Source of the DNA: an uncultured Ruminococcus sp.
GTDB lineage: Bacteria; Bacillota; Clostridia; Oscillospirales; Ruminococcaceae
DNA: 43,754 nt
Direction of reading: 5' to 3'
NCBI GenBank assembly: GCA_902800795.1
Contig: CADCFQ010000020.1
Coordinates: forward strand, 1 to 43,754
The notes beneath the pieces were generated by a model. It worked only from the letters and a program-made list of their open reading frames with translations, was not told the origin of the DNA and ran no database searches. Made by a program: the position numbers and the translations under genes. This document shows, piece after piece, positions 7,127 through 14,373 of this stretch. Numbering within the stretch: position 1 is the first letter of the stretch; each line of letters begins with the position of its first letter.

Positions 7127-9013
7127 TCAGTCGATCCTTAGCTGATGATGCTTTTTCTTGTTCTCATACATCAGCTTATCCGCCTTTTCAAACAGTGCGT
7201 TCGCTTCGTCCTTGTCAGCCGCCCTTTCACATACGCCGCCAAGACTGACAGATATGCTGAAAGGATAGTCGTTGAATTTATTATACAGGTCGATCATCTC
7301 TCTTACACGAAGAGCAAAACGCTCAGGATAATCCGCCCAGTAATCATTGCAGCCCACAACAACGAACTCATCGCCGCCGATACGGGCACAGACCTCGTTG
7401 TTCTTCATTGAACGCTTCATAGCCTCTGCAACAGCCTTGATAGCAAGGTCTCCGGCATTGTGACCATATTTATCATTTATCTCCTTGAGCTTGTCAACAT
7501 CGGCAACCAGCATAAAGAAACGGTTTTTTCGGTTCTTTGAACGCTCCATAAGCTCAACCATCTTATGCTCGAGACCAAGCCTGGAATAAGCACCTGTGAG
7601 TATATCACGGACTGCCAGGCCCGCAAGGGACGTCTTGATCCTCATATTCTCAAGGGCATTTGCCACAAGCTTTATCCAGTTAGCAAAGTGTCTGTCATAG
7701 GTCTTCAGCTCATCTCCGAAAGAGATCACAGTGTAACCTAAGCAGCGTTTAAGAAAATGCAAAGGCGCTATGAAAAAGGCCGCCGGCTTTTCCCTGTCGG
7801 CATTGTAATCCGGGAACACTTCCCTTTTTGAGAACAAAGTACCGGGAACTTCATCTTTGCTGCCTTCGCTTCTTATCCACAGGCGCATAAAATCGCTGTA
7901 ATCGGTGAAATCCTGATTCTGCTTTTCAAAGTCGTTCTCACTGTCAAGCCAGTTATCGCACAGGCAGAGATTGAAATACTTATAAGTGCGGACAAGGAAG
8001 GTAAAGTAATCGATAGTGTAAATAAGCTCGTTTGGGTCAACGCAGGACGCCATAGCTTCCAGCATATTGCTCTCAAAAAGATCATTGTCCGTGCTGCCGG
8101 CATTCTTGGATATCTCACGGGCAGGCTTTCTGGTGTAGTTCTCGTCCTCTTCACAGCCGCAGCTGCAGCCGATCTCAACCTTTCCGCCGCCGGTCAAAGG
8201 CTTGTAGGTAATGGATTTCAGCTTTGCATCGATCTTTAGAACTGCATTGACACCGGCCTCATACAGAGGCGGCAAAACAGAGGTAATGCTTGGAACGAAG
8301 GATGCCGCATCATCAAAAGCATCATAGCCGGTTATCAGAATATCCTTGCCGATCTCCATCCCTGCTTCCATAAACACGTTAGCAGCTCCCATAGCCATAC
8401 GGTCGCCGCAGCACATAAGCGCATCGGGCATAGGTCTTTTGCCGTCAAGTATCTCATGGGCTATCTGGGTAGCTCCGTCATACCAGAAGTTGCCGTCAAA
8501 GGAGATAAGGCTCTCGTCTATAGCCATACCGTGCTTCTCAAGGGATCTCTTATATCCTGCAAGGCGCTGTTTAGTGGTGGCAACACTAAGAGGACCGCTA
8601 AAAAACATTATCTTCTTGCAGCCGTGCTTCTCGATGAGGTGATCTGTCAGCTCCATGAACGGGATCTCGTCCTCAACGAACACAGAATCATAATCCTTGT
8701 ATTCGGAATCCACGAACACAACAGGACACTTGCACTCACGGTCGATACGCCTGAGTATCGCTTCTTTTGCTCCGGACATCCTGATAAGATCGAGAAGGAC
8801 TATAACACCGCTTAGAAGATCAAAGTTTATAAGGTCATATATCTTTGTCTCTCCGTCGATATATTCGGTAAGAGTGCTCTCTTTTGCAAAGCTGGTATAG
8901 ATCACCACATCATAGTCAAGCTCAAAAGCTTTGCTCATTATACCCCGGAGCATTCTTGCCGGATATTCCTCTTCCGGCTTTGAAAGGATGACCCCTATCT
9001 TTTTTCTTACCAA
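7127..9013 (-). CDS. Cytoplasmic LacI-type sensor fused to a GGDEF diguanylate cyclase domain
   Basis: The 628-residue protein starts directly with a LacI-like periplasmic-binding-protein fold (about residues 4-290). There is no helix-turn-helix, signal peptide or membrane segment, so it should sense a small ligand in the cytoplasm. A GCSCGC motif closes this domain. A GAF-like region of unclear identity follows (about 300-455), then a GGDEF domain with an intact GGDEF at 546-550. The inhibitory RxxD site is absent (KNNE in its place), so product inhibition may be weak. The start is TTG at 9013 with AGAGGTGA upstream. It is a paralogue of the divergent gene at 9284. Ligand unknown. Confidence 0.88.
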   Translation of the reverse strand: MVRKKIGVILSKPEEEYPARMLRGIMSKAFELDYDVVIYTSFAKESTLTEYIDGETKIYDLINFDLLSGVIVLLDLIRMSGAKEAILRRIDRECKCPVVFVDSEYKDYDSVFVEDEIPFMELTDHLIEKHGCKKIMFFSGPLSVATTKQRLAGYKRSLEKHGMAIDESLISFDGNFWYDGATQIAHEILDGKRPMPDALMCCGDRMAMGAANVFMEAGMEIGKDILITGYDAFDDAASFVPSITSVLPPLYEAGVNAVLKIDAKLKSITYKPLTGGGKVEIGCSCGCEEDENYTRKPAREISKNAGSTDNDLFESNMLEAMASCVDPNELIYTIDYFTFLVRTYKYFNLCLCDNWLDSENDFEKQNQDFTDYSDFMRLWIRSEGSKDEVPGTLFSKREVFPDYNADREKPAAFFIAPLHFLKRCLGYTVISFGDELKTYDRHFANWIKLVANALENMRIKTSLAGLAVRDILTGAYSRLGLEHKMVELMERSKNRKNRFFMLVADVDKLKEINDKYGHNAGDLAIKAVAEAMKRSMKNNEVCARIGGDEFVVVGCNDYWADYPERFALRVREMIDLYNKFNDYPFSISVSLGGVCERAADKDEANALFEKADKLMYENKKKHHQLRID

Positions 9014-9090
9014 AACCGCTCACCTCTGTTAATATATTAAACAAAAAAATTCGCTCTTGATGGGATAATTATCCTGATTATCAATTGATT

Positions 9091-9119
9091 ATTATATCAC
9101 ATTTCAAAGTGTTTGTCAA
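9091..9119 (-). promoter_or_regulatory. Promoter for the minus-strand sensor-GGDEF/hflX unit
   Basis: On the minus strand TTGACA (9114-9119), a 17-base spacer and TATAAT (9091-9096) match consensus. It gives an untranslated leader of about 70 bases. It sits in the divergent region 9014-9283, which holds two promoters and no gene. Confidence 0.9.
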
Positions 9120-9178
9120 AGATTTGCATAATCTTTTGAATTTTGTTCCTCAAAATGAAAAAAACGCACAAAAATATA

Positions 9179-9207
9179 TTGCATTTATTATAGAGTTGTG
9201 CTATAAT
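9179..9207 (+). promoter_or_regulatory. Promoter for the plus-strand sensor-GGDEF gene
   Basis: TTGCAT (9179-9184), a 17-base spacer and TATAAT (9202-9207) precede the gene by about 76 bases. It is back to back with the minus-strand promoter, 59 bases away, so a single bound regulator could affect both. Confidence 0.8.
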
Positions 9208-9283
9208 ATGACTATGGATACATATTTTACGGTCAGTTTCTTATTTTTGCATCCGAAAGTTCTCTGAAAGGAGATCATGATAT

Positions 9284-11200
9284 ATGAAGAGGAAAAACAT
9301 AGCTGTATGTATTACGGGCTTCGATCTCGAATATGAGATGGATGTAGTTTACGGCGTCTATAAAAGATGCCAGGAGCTGGGTCATAATGTGTTTGTGTTC
9401 TTCAATCCGACAAAAAAGCCCCAGCACGGCCTTGATCTTGTAATATCAGAGACCGTCCGCAACGGCGAGATGATGGTCTATAAGCTGATAAACTATGATA
9501 TGATCGATGGAATAGTGATATTCGGCGAATCACTCCTTGACGAGGATACTTATTTTGAGATAGGAAGAAAAGCCAAGGAGCACGGCATCCCGATTATCAA
9601 TGTGGATGATCTGTTCCATGACAATGAGAAGCGGATCATCATGAGCAACAAATATGCTATGTCCGCTATCGTCGAACACCTTATCACCGAGCACGGTCTG
9701 ACCAAGATAGATTTCATCGGCGGTATCGAGTTTGGCAATGTCCAGTCAACTGAGAGGCTCGAAGCTTATAAGGCCACTCTTGAAAAGCACGGTATCCCCT
9801 TTGACAAGAGCAGAGTCTACTACGGCGAGTTCTGGAGAAAGGCTATCGACTGCACCGAGGAGATACTTAAAAAGCCGGAGCTTCCCGAAGCTATCGTGTG
9901 CGCTAATGACACAATGGCATTCTTCTGTATGGATACGCTCAAAAAGCACGGGCTTAAAATACCCGATGATGTTATCGTTACAGGCTTTGACGCTCTGTCA
10001 GACTGTAAGGATTATTCGCCGACACCCACAACGGTCAAGCGTGCGACCTTTAAATCAGGCAAGGTAGCTGTCGATCTGCTTATAGATATGATGAACGGCA
10101 AGGAACCTGACGATATAACCTATGTTGACTCGATACTGGTCAAGGGCCAGTCCTGCGGCTGCATTCCTTTCCAGAAGTATGAAGATATGTCTTATAATGA
10201 GAGATACTTCTACTATAATGATTTCAAGGAGTTCACAAGATACATCCTTGATATGAACTGTGACTTTGCAAACATCAAGGAGTCAAAGCATCTGTTCGAC
10301 AGCCTCTATAGGGGATCGTCCATATTCAAATTTGACAAGATATATATATGTATAAACTCAGAACTTGAAAAGAATCAGGAAAAGATAAACATAGACGAGG
10401 ATATTTCGCCATGGACTGTCCCCGAAACTATGGTATCTATGTTTATATTCAAGCACGGTGTTCCCATCGGAACAGAGTTCCCGACCTCACAGCTGATACC
10501 GGAGCCTATCGATGACAAGGACGCTCCTGTTGCTTATGCCTTTGCGCCGCTCTACTTCAAGAACGTGTTCATCGGCTATATGGCAGGCATCCCTTCAACT
10601 ATCGACATTGAGGGAGACCTTCTCTCCACATGGCTGACTACGATATCCAATAACGCAGGAAGCTTCTATATGAACAACAAGCTTGAAAAAGCCCTTGAAG
10701 AGCTGGAACTGCTCAATCTGCATGATCCGCTCACGGGACTCTACAACAGGCGTGGTCTTAACAAGTATGAGAAAGAGTTCATGAACGAGACTATCGAGAA
10801 CGGCAAGTTCCTGTCGGTCATCTGTGCAGACGTTGACGGTCTGAAGATCATAAACGACTCCTACGGACACGAGGAAGGCGACGTTGCGATAACAACCTGC
10901 TCGAAGACACTTGTTGAGGTATTCCCGAAAGACAGCATCTGTGTAAGAACGGGCGGAGATGAGTTTCTGATACTTGCCTCCTTTGACAATGAGGATGATC
11001 CCGATAAGATGATAAAACAGGTCTATGACAGGATCAAAGAGCTCAACGAAAACGAGCACTTCCCTTACAAGGTCGGCTGCAGCTGCGGACACATGACTCT
11101 CAAACCGGATAAGGATACCGACCTTACAGCAGTTAAGAGTGAAGCCGACAGCAGGATGTATATCGAGAAGCACAGAAGAAAGACGATCAGAAAATTCTAA
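9284..11200 (+). CDS. Cytoplasmic LacI-type sensor fused to a GGDEF diguanylate cyclase domain (second copy)
   Basis: The 638-residue protein has the same architecture as its divergent neighbour. A LacI-like ligand-binding fold without helix-turn-helix (about residues 5-290) ends in GQSCGC. An unassigned middle region follows (about 300-470), then a GGDEF domain with GGDEF at 557-561. The inhibitory RxxD site is again missing (PKDS in its place). No signal peptide or membrane segment is visible. The ATG at 9284 follows AAAGGAG by ten bases. The two proteins are alike in layout but clearly diverged, so they may answer to different ligands. Cyclic-di-GMP synthesis is inferred from the intact motif. 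Confidence 0.88.
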   Translation: MKRKNIAVCITGFDLEYEMDVVYGVYKRCQELGHNVFVFFNPTKKPQHGLDLVISETVRNGEMMVYKLINYDMIDGIVIFGESLLDEDTYFEIGRKAKEHGIPIINVDDLFHDNEKRIIMSNKYAMSAIVEHLITEHGLTKIDFIGGIEFGNVQSTERLEAYKATLEKHGIPFDKSRVYYGEFWRKAIDCTEEILKKPELPEAIVCANDTMAFFCMDTLKKHGLKIPDDVIVTGFDALSDCKDYSPTPTTVKRATFKSGKVAVDLLIDMMNGKEPDDITYVDSILVKGQSCGCIPFQKYEDMSYNERYFYYNDFKEFTRYILDMNCDFANIKESKHLFDSLYRGSSIFKFDKIYICINSELEKNQEKINIDEDISPWTVPETMVSMFIFKHGVPIGTEFPTSQLIPEPIDDKDAPVAYAFAPLYFKNVFIGYMAGIPSTIDIEGDLLSTWLTTISNNAGSFYMNNKLEKALEELELLNLHDPLTGLYNRRGLNKYEKEFMNETIENGKFLSVICADVDGLKIINDSYGHEEGDVAITTCSKTLVEVFPKDSICVRTGGDEFLILASFDNEDDPDKMIKQVYDRIKELNENEHFPYKVGCSCGHMTLKPDKDTDLTAVKSEADSRMYIEKHRRKTIRKF

Positions 11201-11212
11201 ATTGCTGATAAT

Positions 11213-11242
11213 GGCGTCCGCCTAAGTGCGGGCGCCGTTTTT
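11213..11242 (+). terminator. Intrinsic terminator after the plus-strand sensor-GGDEF gene
   Basis: GGCGTCCGC and GCGGGCGCC form a 9-bp stem with one G-T pair and a 6-base loop, followed by GTTTTTC. It begins 13 bases after the stop codon. Confidence 0.9.
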
Positions 11243-11366
11243 CGTCTGATCATCACTTGTTATACAAAGTGTTTACAATTCAGATACACAAGTCATGTTT
11301 AACATTCGTTCATCATTTGTTTCGATTGTGTTAATCATATGGTGATAGAATATATTTCAATTACTG

Positions 11367-11381
11367 TCGGACAGTGTCCGA
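11367..11381. promoter_or_regulatory. Perfect dyad TCGGACA-G-TGTCCGA, candidate operator
   Basis: Seven-base arms around a single central base make a perfect palindrome 44 bases upstream of the SPFH gene start. A possible -10 (TAGAAT, 11346-11351) lies just before it, but I see no good -35. It fits an operator in the early transcribed region or a short RNA hairpin; there is no T tract, so it is not a terminator. Confidence 0.5.
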
Positions 11382-11424
11382 TCATCCGCAATCTGGTCGA
11401 AGACTAACCTTGACGGAGGAATAT

Positions 11425-12564
11425 ATGGCTATTATTGATGTTGTTAAATTCGACGGACTTAAAAACCGTGACTGGATAATCTACAAGCACTATGCTGAAG
11501 ATCTGTCCACATCGACCCAGCTCATTGTCGGCGAGGGTCAGGTGGCTGTGTTTGTTAAGGGCGGCCGCATCTGTGATGCATTCGGACCCGGAAAGTTCAA
11601 GCTCTCAACAGAGAACCTCCCTATCCTGCGCTCGCTTATCAAAATGCCCTTTGGCGGAAGAACACCGTTCACAGCCGAGATCTATTACATAAACACCACC
11701 ACAAAGCTGGATATCAACTGGGGCACCTCGGATCCTGTTGCTCTTATCGATCCTAAGTACCATATCAGACTGCATATTAGAGCTTTTGGTCAGATAGGTC
11801 TGAAGATAAGAGACTATGTGCTGTTTCTGCAAGAGCTCATCGGTACGATGAATTCTGCCGATGTTGTCAGCTATGACAAGACGCTGAACTTCTATAAGGG
11901 CTTCCTTATTAATAAGGTAAAGGCGCTTATCGCTCAGATAATGATAAACAACGGTATCTCTGCTCTTGAGATATCCGCAAAGCTTACCGAGATATCGGAT
12001 CAGCTGGCACAGATGCTGGCTCCTGACTTCGAGCGTTTCGGTATGTCGCTTGTTAACTTCTATATCAAGTCTATCAATTTCCCTGATGAGGACTTCGAGA
12101 GGATCAACGCTATCCTTGAAGACAGAGCCGCATTCGATATCATGGGAGATTCGAGATACGCTGTCAAGCGTTCCTTCGACGTTTACGAGGGAGCTGCCAC
12201 AAATGAGAACGGCGTAGCCGGTGCTTTTGCAGCAGGCGGTATTGGATTTGGCGCTATGGCCGCTATGAACAACGGCTCGGCCCAGACTGGTACGGTTCTG
12301 GCAGCTGCTCCAGCTGTTACTGTTGTCTGCCCAACGTGTTCCAGGGAAAACCCCGAAGGATCAAAGTTCTGCAACGGCTGCGGAGCGAACCTTGCTCCTA
12401 AGAAGGTCATCTGCCCTAACTGTCAGAAGGAACTGGAAGAGGGTTCATCTTTCTGCAACCACTGTGGAACAAAGATAGAGACTCCTGCTGTTTGTGAGTG
12501 CGGAGCTCCATTGAAGCCCGGAAGCAAATTCTGCAATCACTGCGGAAGAAAGGTCGGTGAATGA
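11425..12564 (+). CDS. SPFH-domain protein with three C-terminal zinc ribbons
   Basis: The 379-residue protein has an SPFH/band-7 (YdjI, virion-core-like) domain over about residues 1-255. An Ala/Gly-rich linker (about 265-300) follows, then three CxxC...CxxC or CxC...CxxC zinc ribbons, each ending FCNxCG. The relatives I know are the Bacillus YdjI-type proteins, which work at the membrane with PspA-like stress proteins; a similar role here is inference. The ATG at 11425 follows GGAGGA; the frame is open from a GTG at 11374, but that lies inside a palindrome. It overlaps the next gene by ATGA, so translation is probably coupled. Confidence 0.85.
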   Translation: MAIIDVVKFDGLKNRDWIIYKHYAEDLSTSTQLIVGEGQVAVFVKGGRICDAFGPGKFKLSTENLPILRSLIKMPFGGRTPFTAEIYYINTTTKLDINWGTSDPVALIDPKYHIRLHIRAFGQIGLKIRDYVLFLQELIGTMNSADVVSYDKTLNFYKGFLINKVKALIAQIMINNGISALEISAKLTEISDQLAQMLAPDFERFGMSLVNFYIKSINFPDEDFERINAILEDRAAFDIMGDSRYAVKRSFDVYEGAATNENGVAGAFAAGGIGFGAMAAMNNGSAQTGTVLAAAPAVTVVCPTCSRENPEGSKFCNGCGANLAPKKVICPNCQKELEEGSSFCNHCGTKIETPAVCECGAPLKPGSKFCNHCGRKVGE

Positions 12565-13052
12565 TAATGAAAAGAATGTTAGGTACGATGTCGTCATTCC
12601 TGCTTTCATGCTTGTTTGTAGGTATAGTATTATTCCTTATGCTCGGCGTTCTCGATGTTGATAAGGCCGATACCTTTGCAGCCGTTTTAACATTCACTAT
12701 CATAGAATCGGTCATCCTGCTTCTTATAGTGGGTCTTGGAAAACCGATCTCTGACGCCATAGGCGTGGGTATGTATGCTCCGCTATGCGCATCCACCGTT
12801 TTCTATGTAATAGTTACTACGGTCCTCAACTGCCTGCTCTTTGACAATATATCAAAGACCGCCTTTATTCTTATTAATCTTGCTATCATTTTCGCATATC
12901 TCTGCTTTGCTCTCCCGCTTATTTCGAGAGGTGCAAACCACGGAGACGGCCAGCCGCCTGTGGATCCTATGAATCCTCACAATCTGCCAGACCTGACTCC
13001 GAGATATCCGACAAACAATATTGACCTTAACAACAAGGGGGATAACCAGTAA
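12561..13052 (+). CDS. Four-helix membrane protein, function unknown
   Basis: I do not recognise the family. The 163-residue protein has four hydrophobic segments (about residues 5-27, 36-58, 71-94 and 97-118) and a polar, Pro/Asn-rich cytoplasmic tail of about 40 residues. The start codon overlaps the stop of the SPFH gene (ATGA), and its stop overlaps the next start (TAATG). This implies a tightly coupled three-gene unit. A second in-frame ATG six bases on is also possible. By position it may be a membrane partner of the SPFH and TM2 proteins. Confidence 0.75.
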   Translation: MIMKRMLGTMSSFLLSCLFVGIVLFLMLGVLDVDKADTFAAVLTFTIIESVILLLIVGLGKPISDAIGVGMYAPLCASTVFYVIVTTVLNCLLFDNISKTAFILINLAIIFAYLCFALPLISRGANHGDGQPPVDPMNPHNLPDLTPRYPTNNIDLNNKGDNQ

Positions 13053-13471
13053 TGACCTGTCCACAATGCGGAGCTCCGCTCGATAACGGAGTTACAAGCT
13101 GTAAATACTGCGGTGAGCCTTTGAGCCAGCAGACTCCTATGCAGGGTATGCCGGTGCAAGGAATGCCGATCCAGGGTATGCCTATGCAGGGTATGCAGCC
13201 GCAGGTGATATATGTTCAGCAGCCCATGTATCCTAACGGGATAAATCCTGCGTGGCCTATAAAGAACAAAATCGTTGCAGCTATCCTCGCTATTTTTTTC
13301 GGCACCTTCGGTGTCCACAAGTTCTATCTCAATCAGAGCGCTTCGGGTATTCTCTATATCCTGTTCTGCTGGACAGGGATCCCTTCCCTGGTCGGCTTTA
13401 TCGAGGGCATCGTTTATCTTTGCTCCAACGAAGAGAACTGGCAGAAGAAATATCATGTGCGAACTAAATAA
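13052..13471 (+). CDS. TM2-domain protein with an N-terminal zinc ribbon
   Basis: The 139-residue protein opens with a CPQCG...CKYCG zinc ribbon (residues 2-22). Five or six QGMP/QGMQ repeats follow (about 30-52). A TM2 domain with two membrane helices fills about 70-132, including the FFGTFGVHKFYL segment typical of that family. TM2 proteins are small membrane proteins of largely unknown role in bacteria. It ends the SPFH operon and shares the zinc-ribbon theme with the first gene, which suggests the products work together at the membrane. A terminator follows directly. Confidence 0.85.
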   Translation: MTCPQCGAPLDNGVTSCKYCGEPLSQQTPMQGMPVQGMPIQGMPMQGMQPQVIYVQQPMYPNGINPAWPIKNKIVAAILAIFFGTFGVHKFYLNQSASGILYILFCWTGIPSLVGFIEGIVYLCSNEENWQKKYHVRTK

Positions 13472-13480
13472 CTGACTCAC

Positions 13481-13504
13481 AAAGCCCGTTTTCACGGGCT
13501 TTTG
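13481..13504 (+). terminator. Intrinsic terminator of the SPFH operon
   Basis: AAAGCCCG and CGGGCTTT flank a six-base loop and are followed by a T-rich end. It lies ten bases after the TM2 gene. Confidence 0.9.
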
Positions 13505-13582
13505 TTCTGCCCAAAACGGGAGTGCGATGTACGGTGATTTCCCGACATTAAACGCAAAAAATCTAAGATGAAATGTATTTTC

Positions 13583-13611
13583 TTGACAATTGCACCTGTA
13601 TATGCTATAAT
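13583..13611 (+). promoter_or_regulatory. Promoter of the TIM-barrel / YqeG-VanW unit
   Basis: TTGACA (13583-13588), a 17-base spacer and TATAAT (13606-13611) match consensus. It is about 80 bases before the start codon. An inverted repeat overlaps its -10. Confidence 0.92.
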
Positions 13612-13620
13612 AACAGGTGC
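13592..13620. promoter_or_regulatory. Inverted repeat GCACCTGT-N13-ACAGGTGC over the -10, candidate operator
   Basis: Two perfect 8-base arms (13592-13599 and 13613-13620) are spaced 21 bases centre to centre, two helical turns. They bracket the -10 hexamer of the promoter at 13583-13611. A dimeric repressor bound here would block transcription. The repressor is not identifiable from the window. Confidence 0.6.
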
Positions 13621-13690
13621 GATTGTGTTATTATACACATTTTTGGGACGCAAACCTATTCAACACCGTTTGACAGGAGTTTGATTGTTT

Positions 13691-14359
13691 ATGGAGAAGA
13701 AACCGACACTTGTCGTTATGCTTACATATAATGACATGACAGTGGAGAACGCATACGAGATCTTCGATCAGTGCAAGGACTCAAAGGCTGAATACTGGGG
13801 TTTTAAGGAAGAGCCGCTGCCTATTGAGGAGATGAAGAAGCTTTTTGCCTATATGAAACAGTGCGGCAAGAAGACCTCTCTTGAAGTAGTTGCTTATACC
13901 GAAAAAGAGTGCATCGAAGGCGCTAAGATGGCTGTCGAGTGCGGATGCGACGCTCTTATGGGAACTATTTACAGCGATGAAGTGCTGAAGATCTGCAAAG
14001 AGAACGGTATGAGCTATATGCCGTTTGTAGGAAAGATCAAGGAAAGGCCGTCTGTTCTCGAGGGAAGCATAGATGAGATGATAGCTGAAGCTAAGGAGTA
14101 TATCGCCAAAGGCGTTTCCGGTATCGACCTTCTGGGCTACAGATATACAGGCGATGCAGTTCTTCTTAACAAAAGATTCGTTGAAGAGGTGGATGCACCT
14201 GTATGTATAGCAGGAAGCATCAACAGCTTAGAAAGGCTCGACGAGGTAAAGGATGCAAATCCCTGGAGCTTTACTATCGGCAGCGCTTTCTTTGACAATC
14301 AGTTTGATGGTACATTCAAGGAGCAGATCGACAAAGTCTGCGACTATATAAACAAATAA
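13691..14359 (+). CDS. TIM-barrel-like protein of unknown function
   Basis: The 222-residue protein reads as a phosphate-binding (beta/alpha)8 barrel. It has regularly spaced beta-strand segments (TLVVMLTY, AEYWGF, KTSLEVVAY, CDALMGTIY, SYMPFVGKI, VSGIDLLGYRY, APVCIAGSI, SFTIGSAF). A late GSIN...IGSAF pair resembles the phosphate grip of NanE/HisA-like barrels. I cannot assign a reaction. ATG 13691 is preferred; TTG 13685, closer to the AGGAG site, is an alternative in the same frame. It is regulated by its own promoter with an overlapping inverted repeat and probably cotranscribed with the YqeG-VanW gene 14 bases downstream. Confidence 0.7.
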   Translation: MEKKPTLVVMLTYNDMTVENAYEIFDQCKDSKAEYWGFKEEPLPIEEMKKLFAYMKQCGKKTSLEVVAYTEKECIEGAKMAVECGCDALMGTIYSDEVLKICKENGMSYMPFVGKIKERPSVLEGSIDEMIAEAKEYIAKGVSGIDLLGYRYTGDAVLLNKRFVEEVDAPVCIAGSINSLERLDEVKDANPWSFTIGSAFFDNQFDGTFKEQIDKVCDYINK

Positions 14360-14373
14360 CAGCAGGTGAAAAG

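Noticed and set aside
11374..11424. Upstream GTG start for the SPFH protein
   Set aside because: It lies in the centre of a palindrome without a ribosome binding site; ATG 11425 has GGAGGA.
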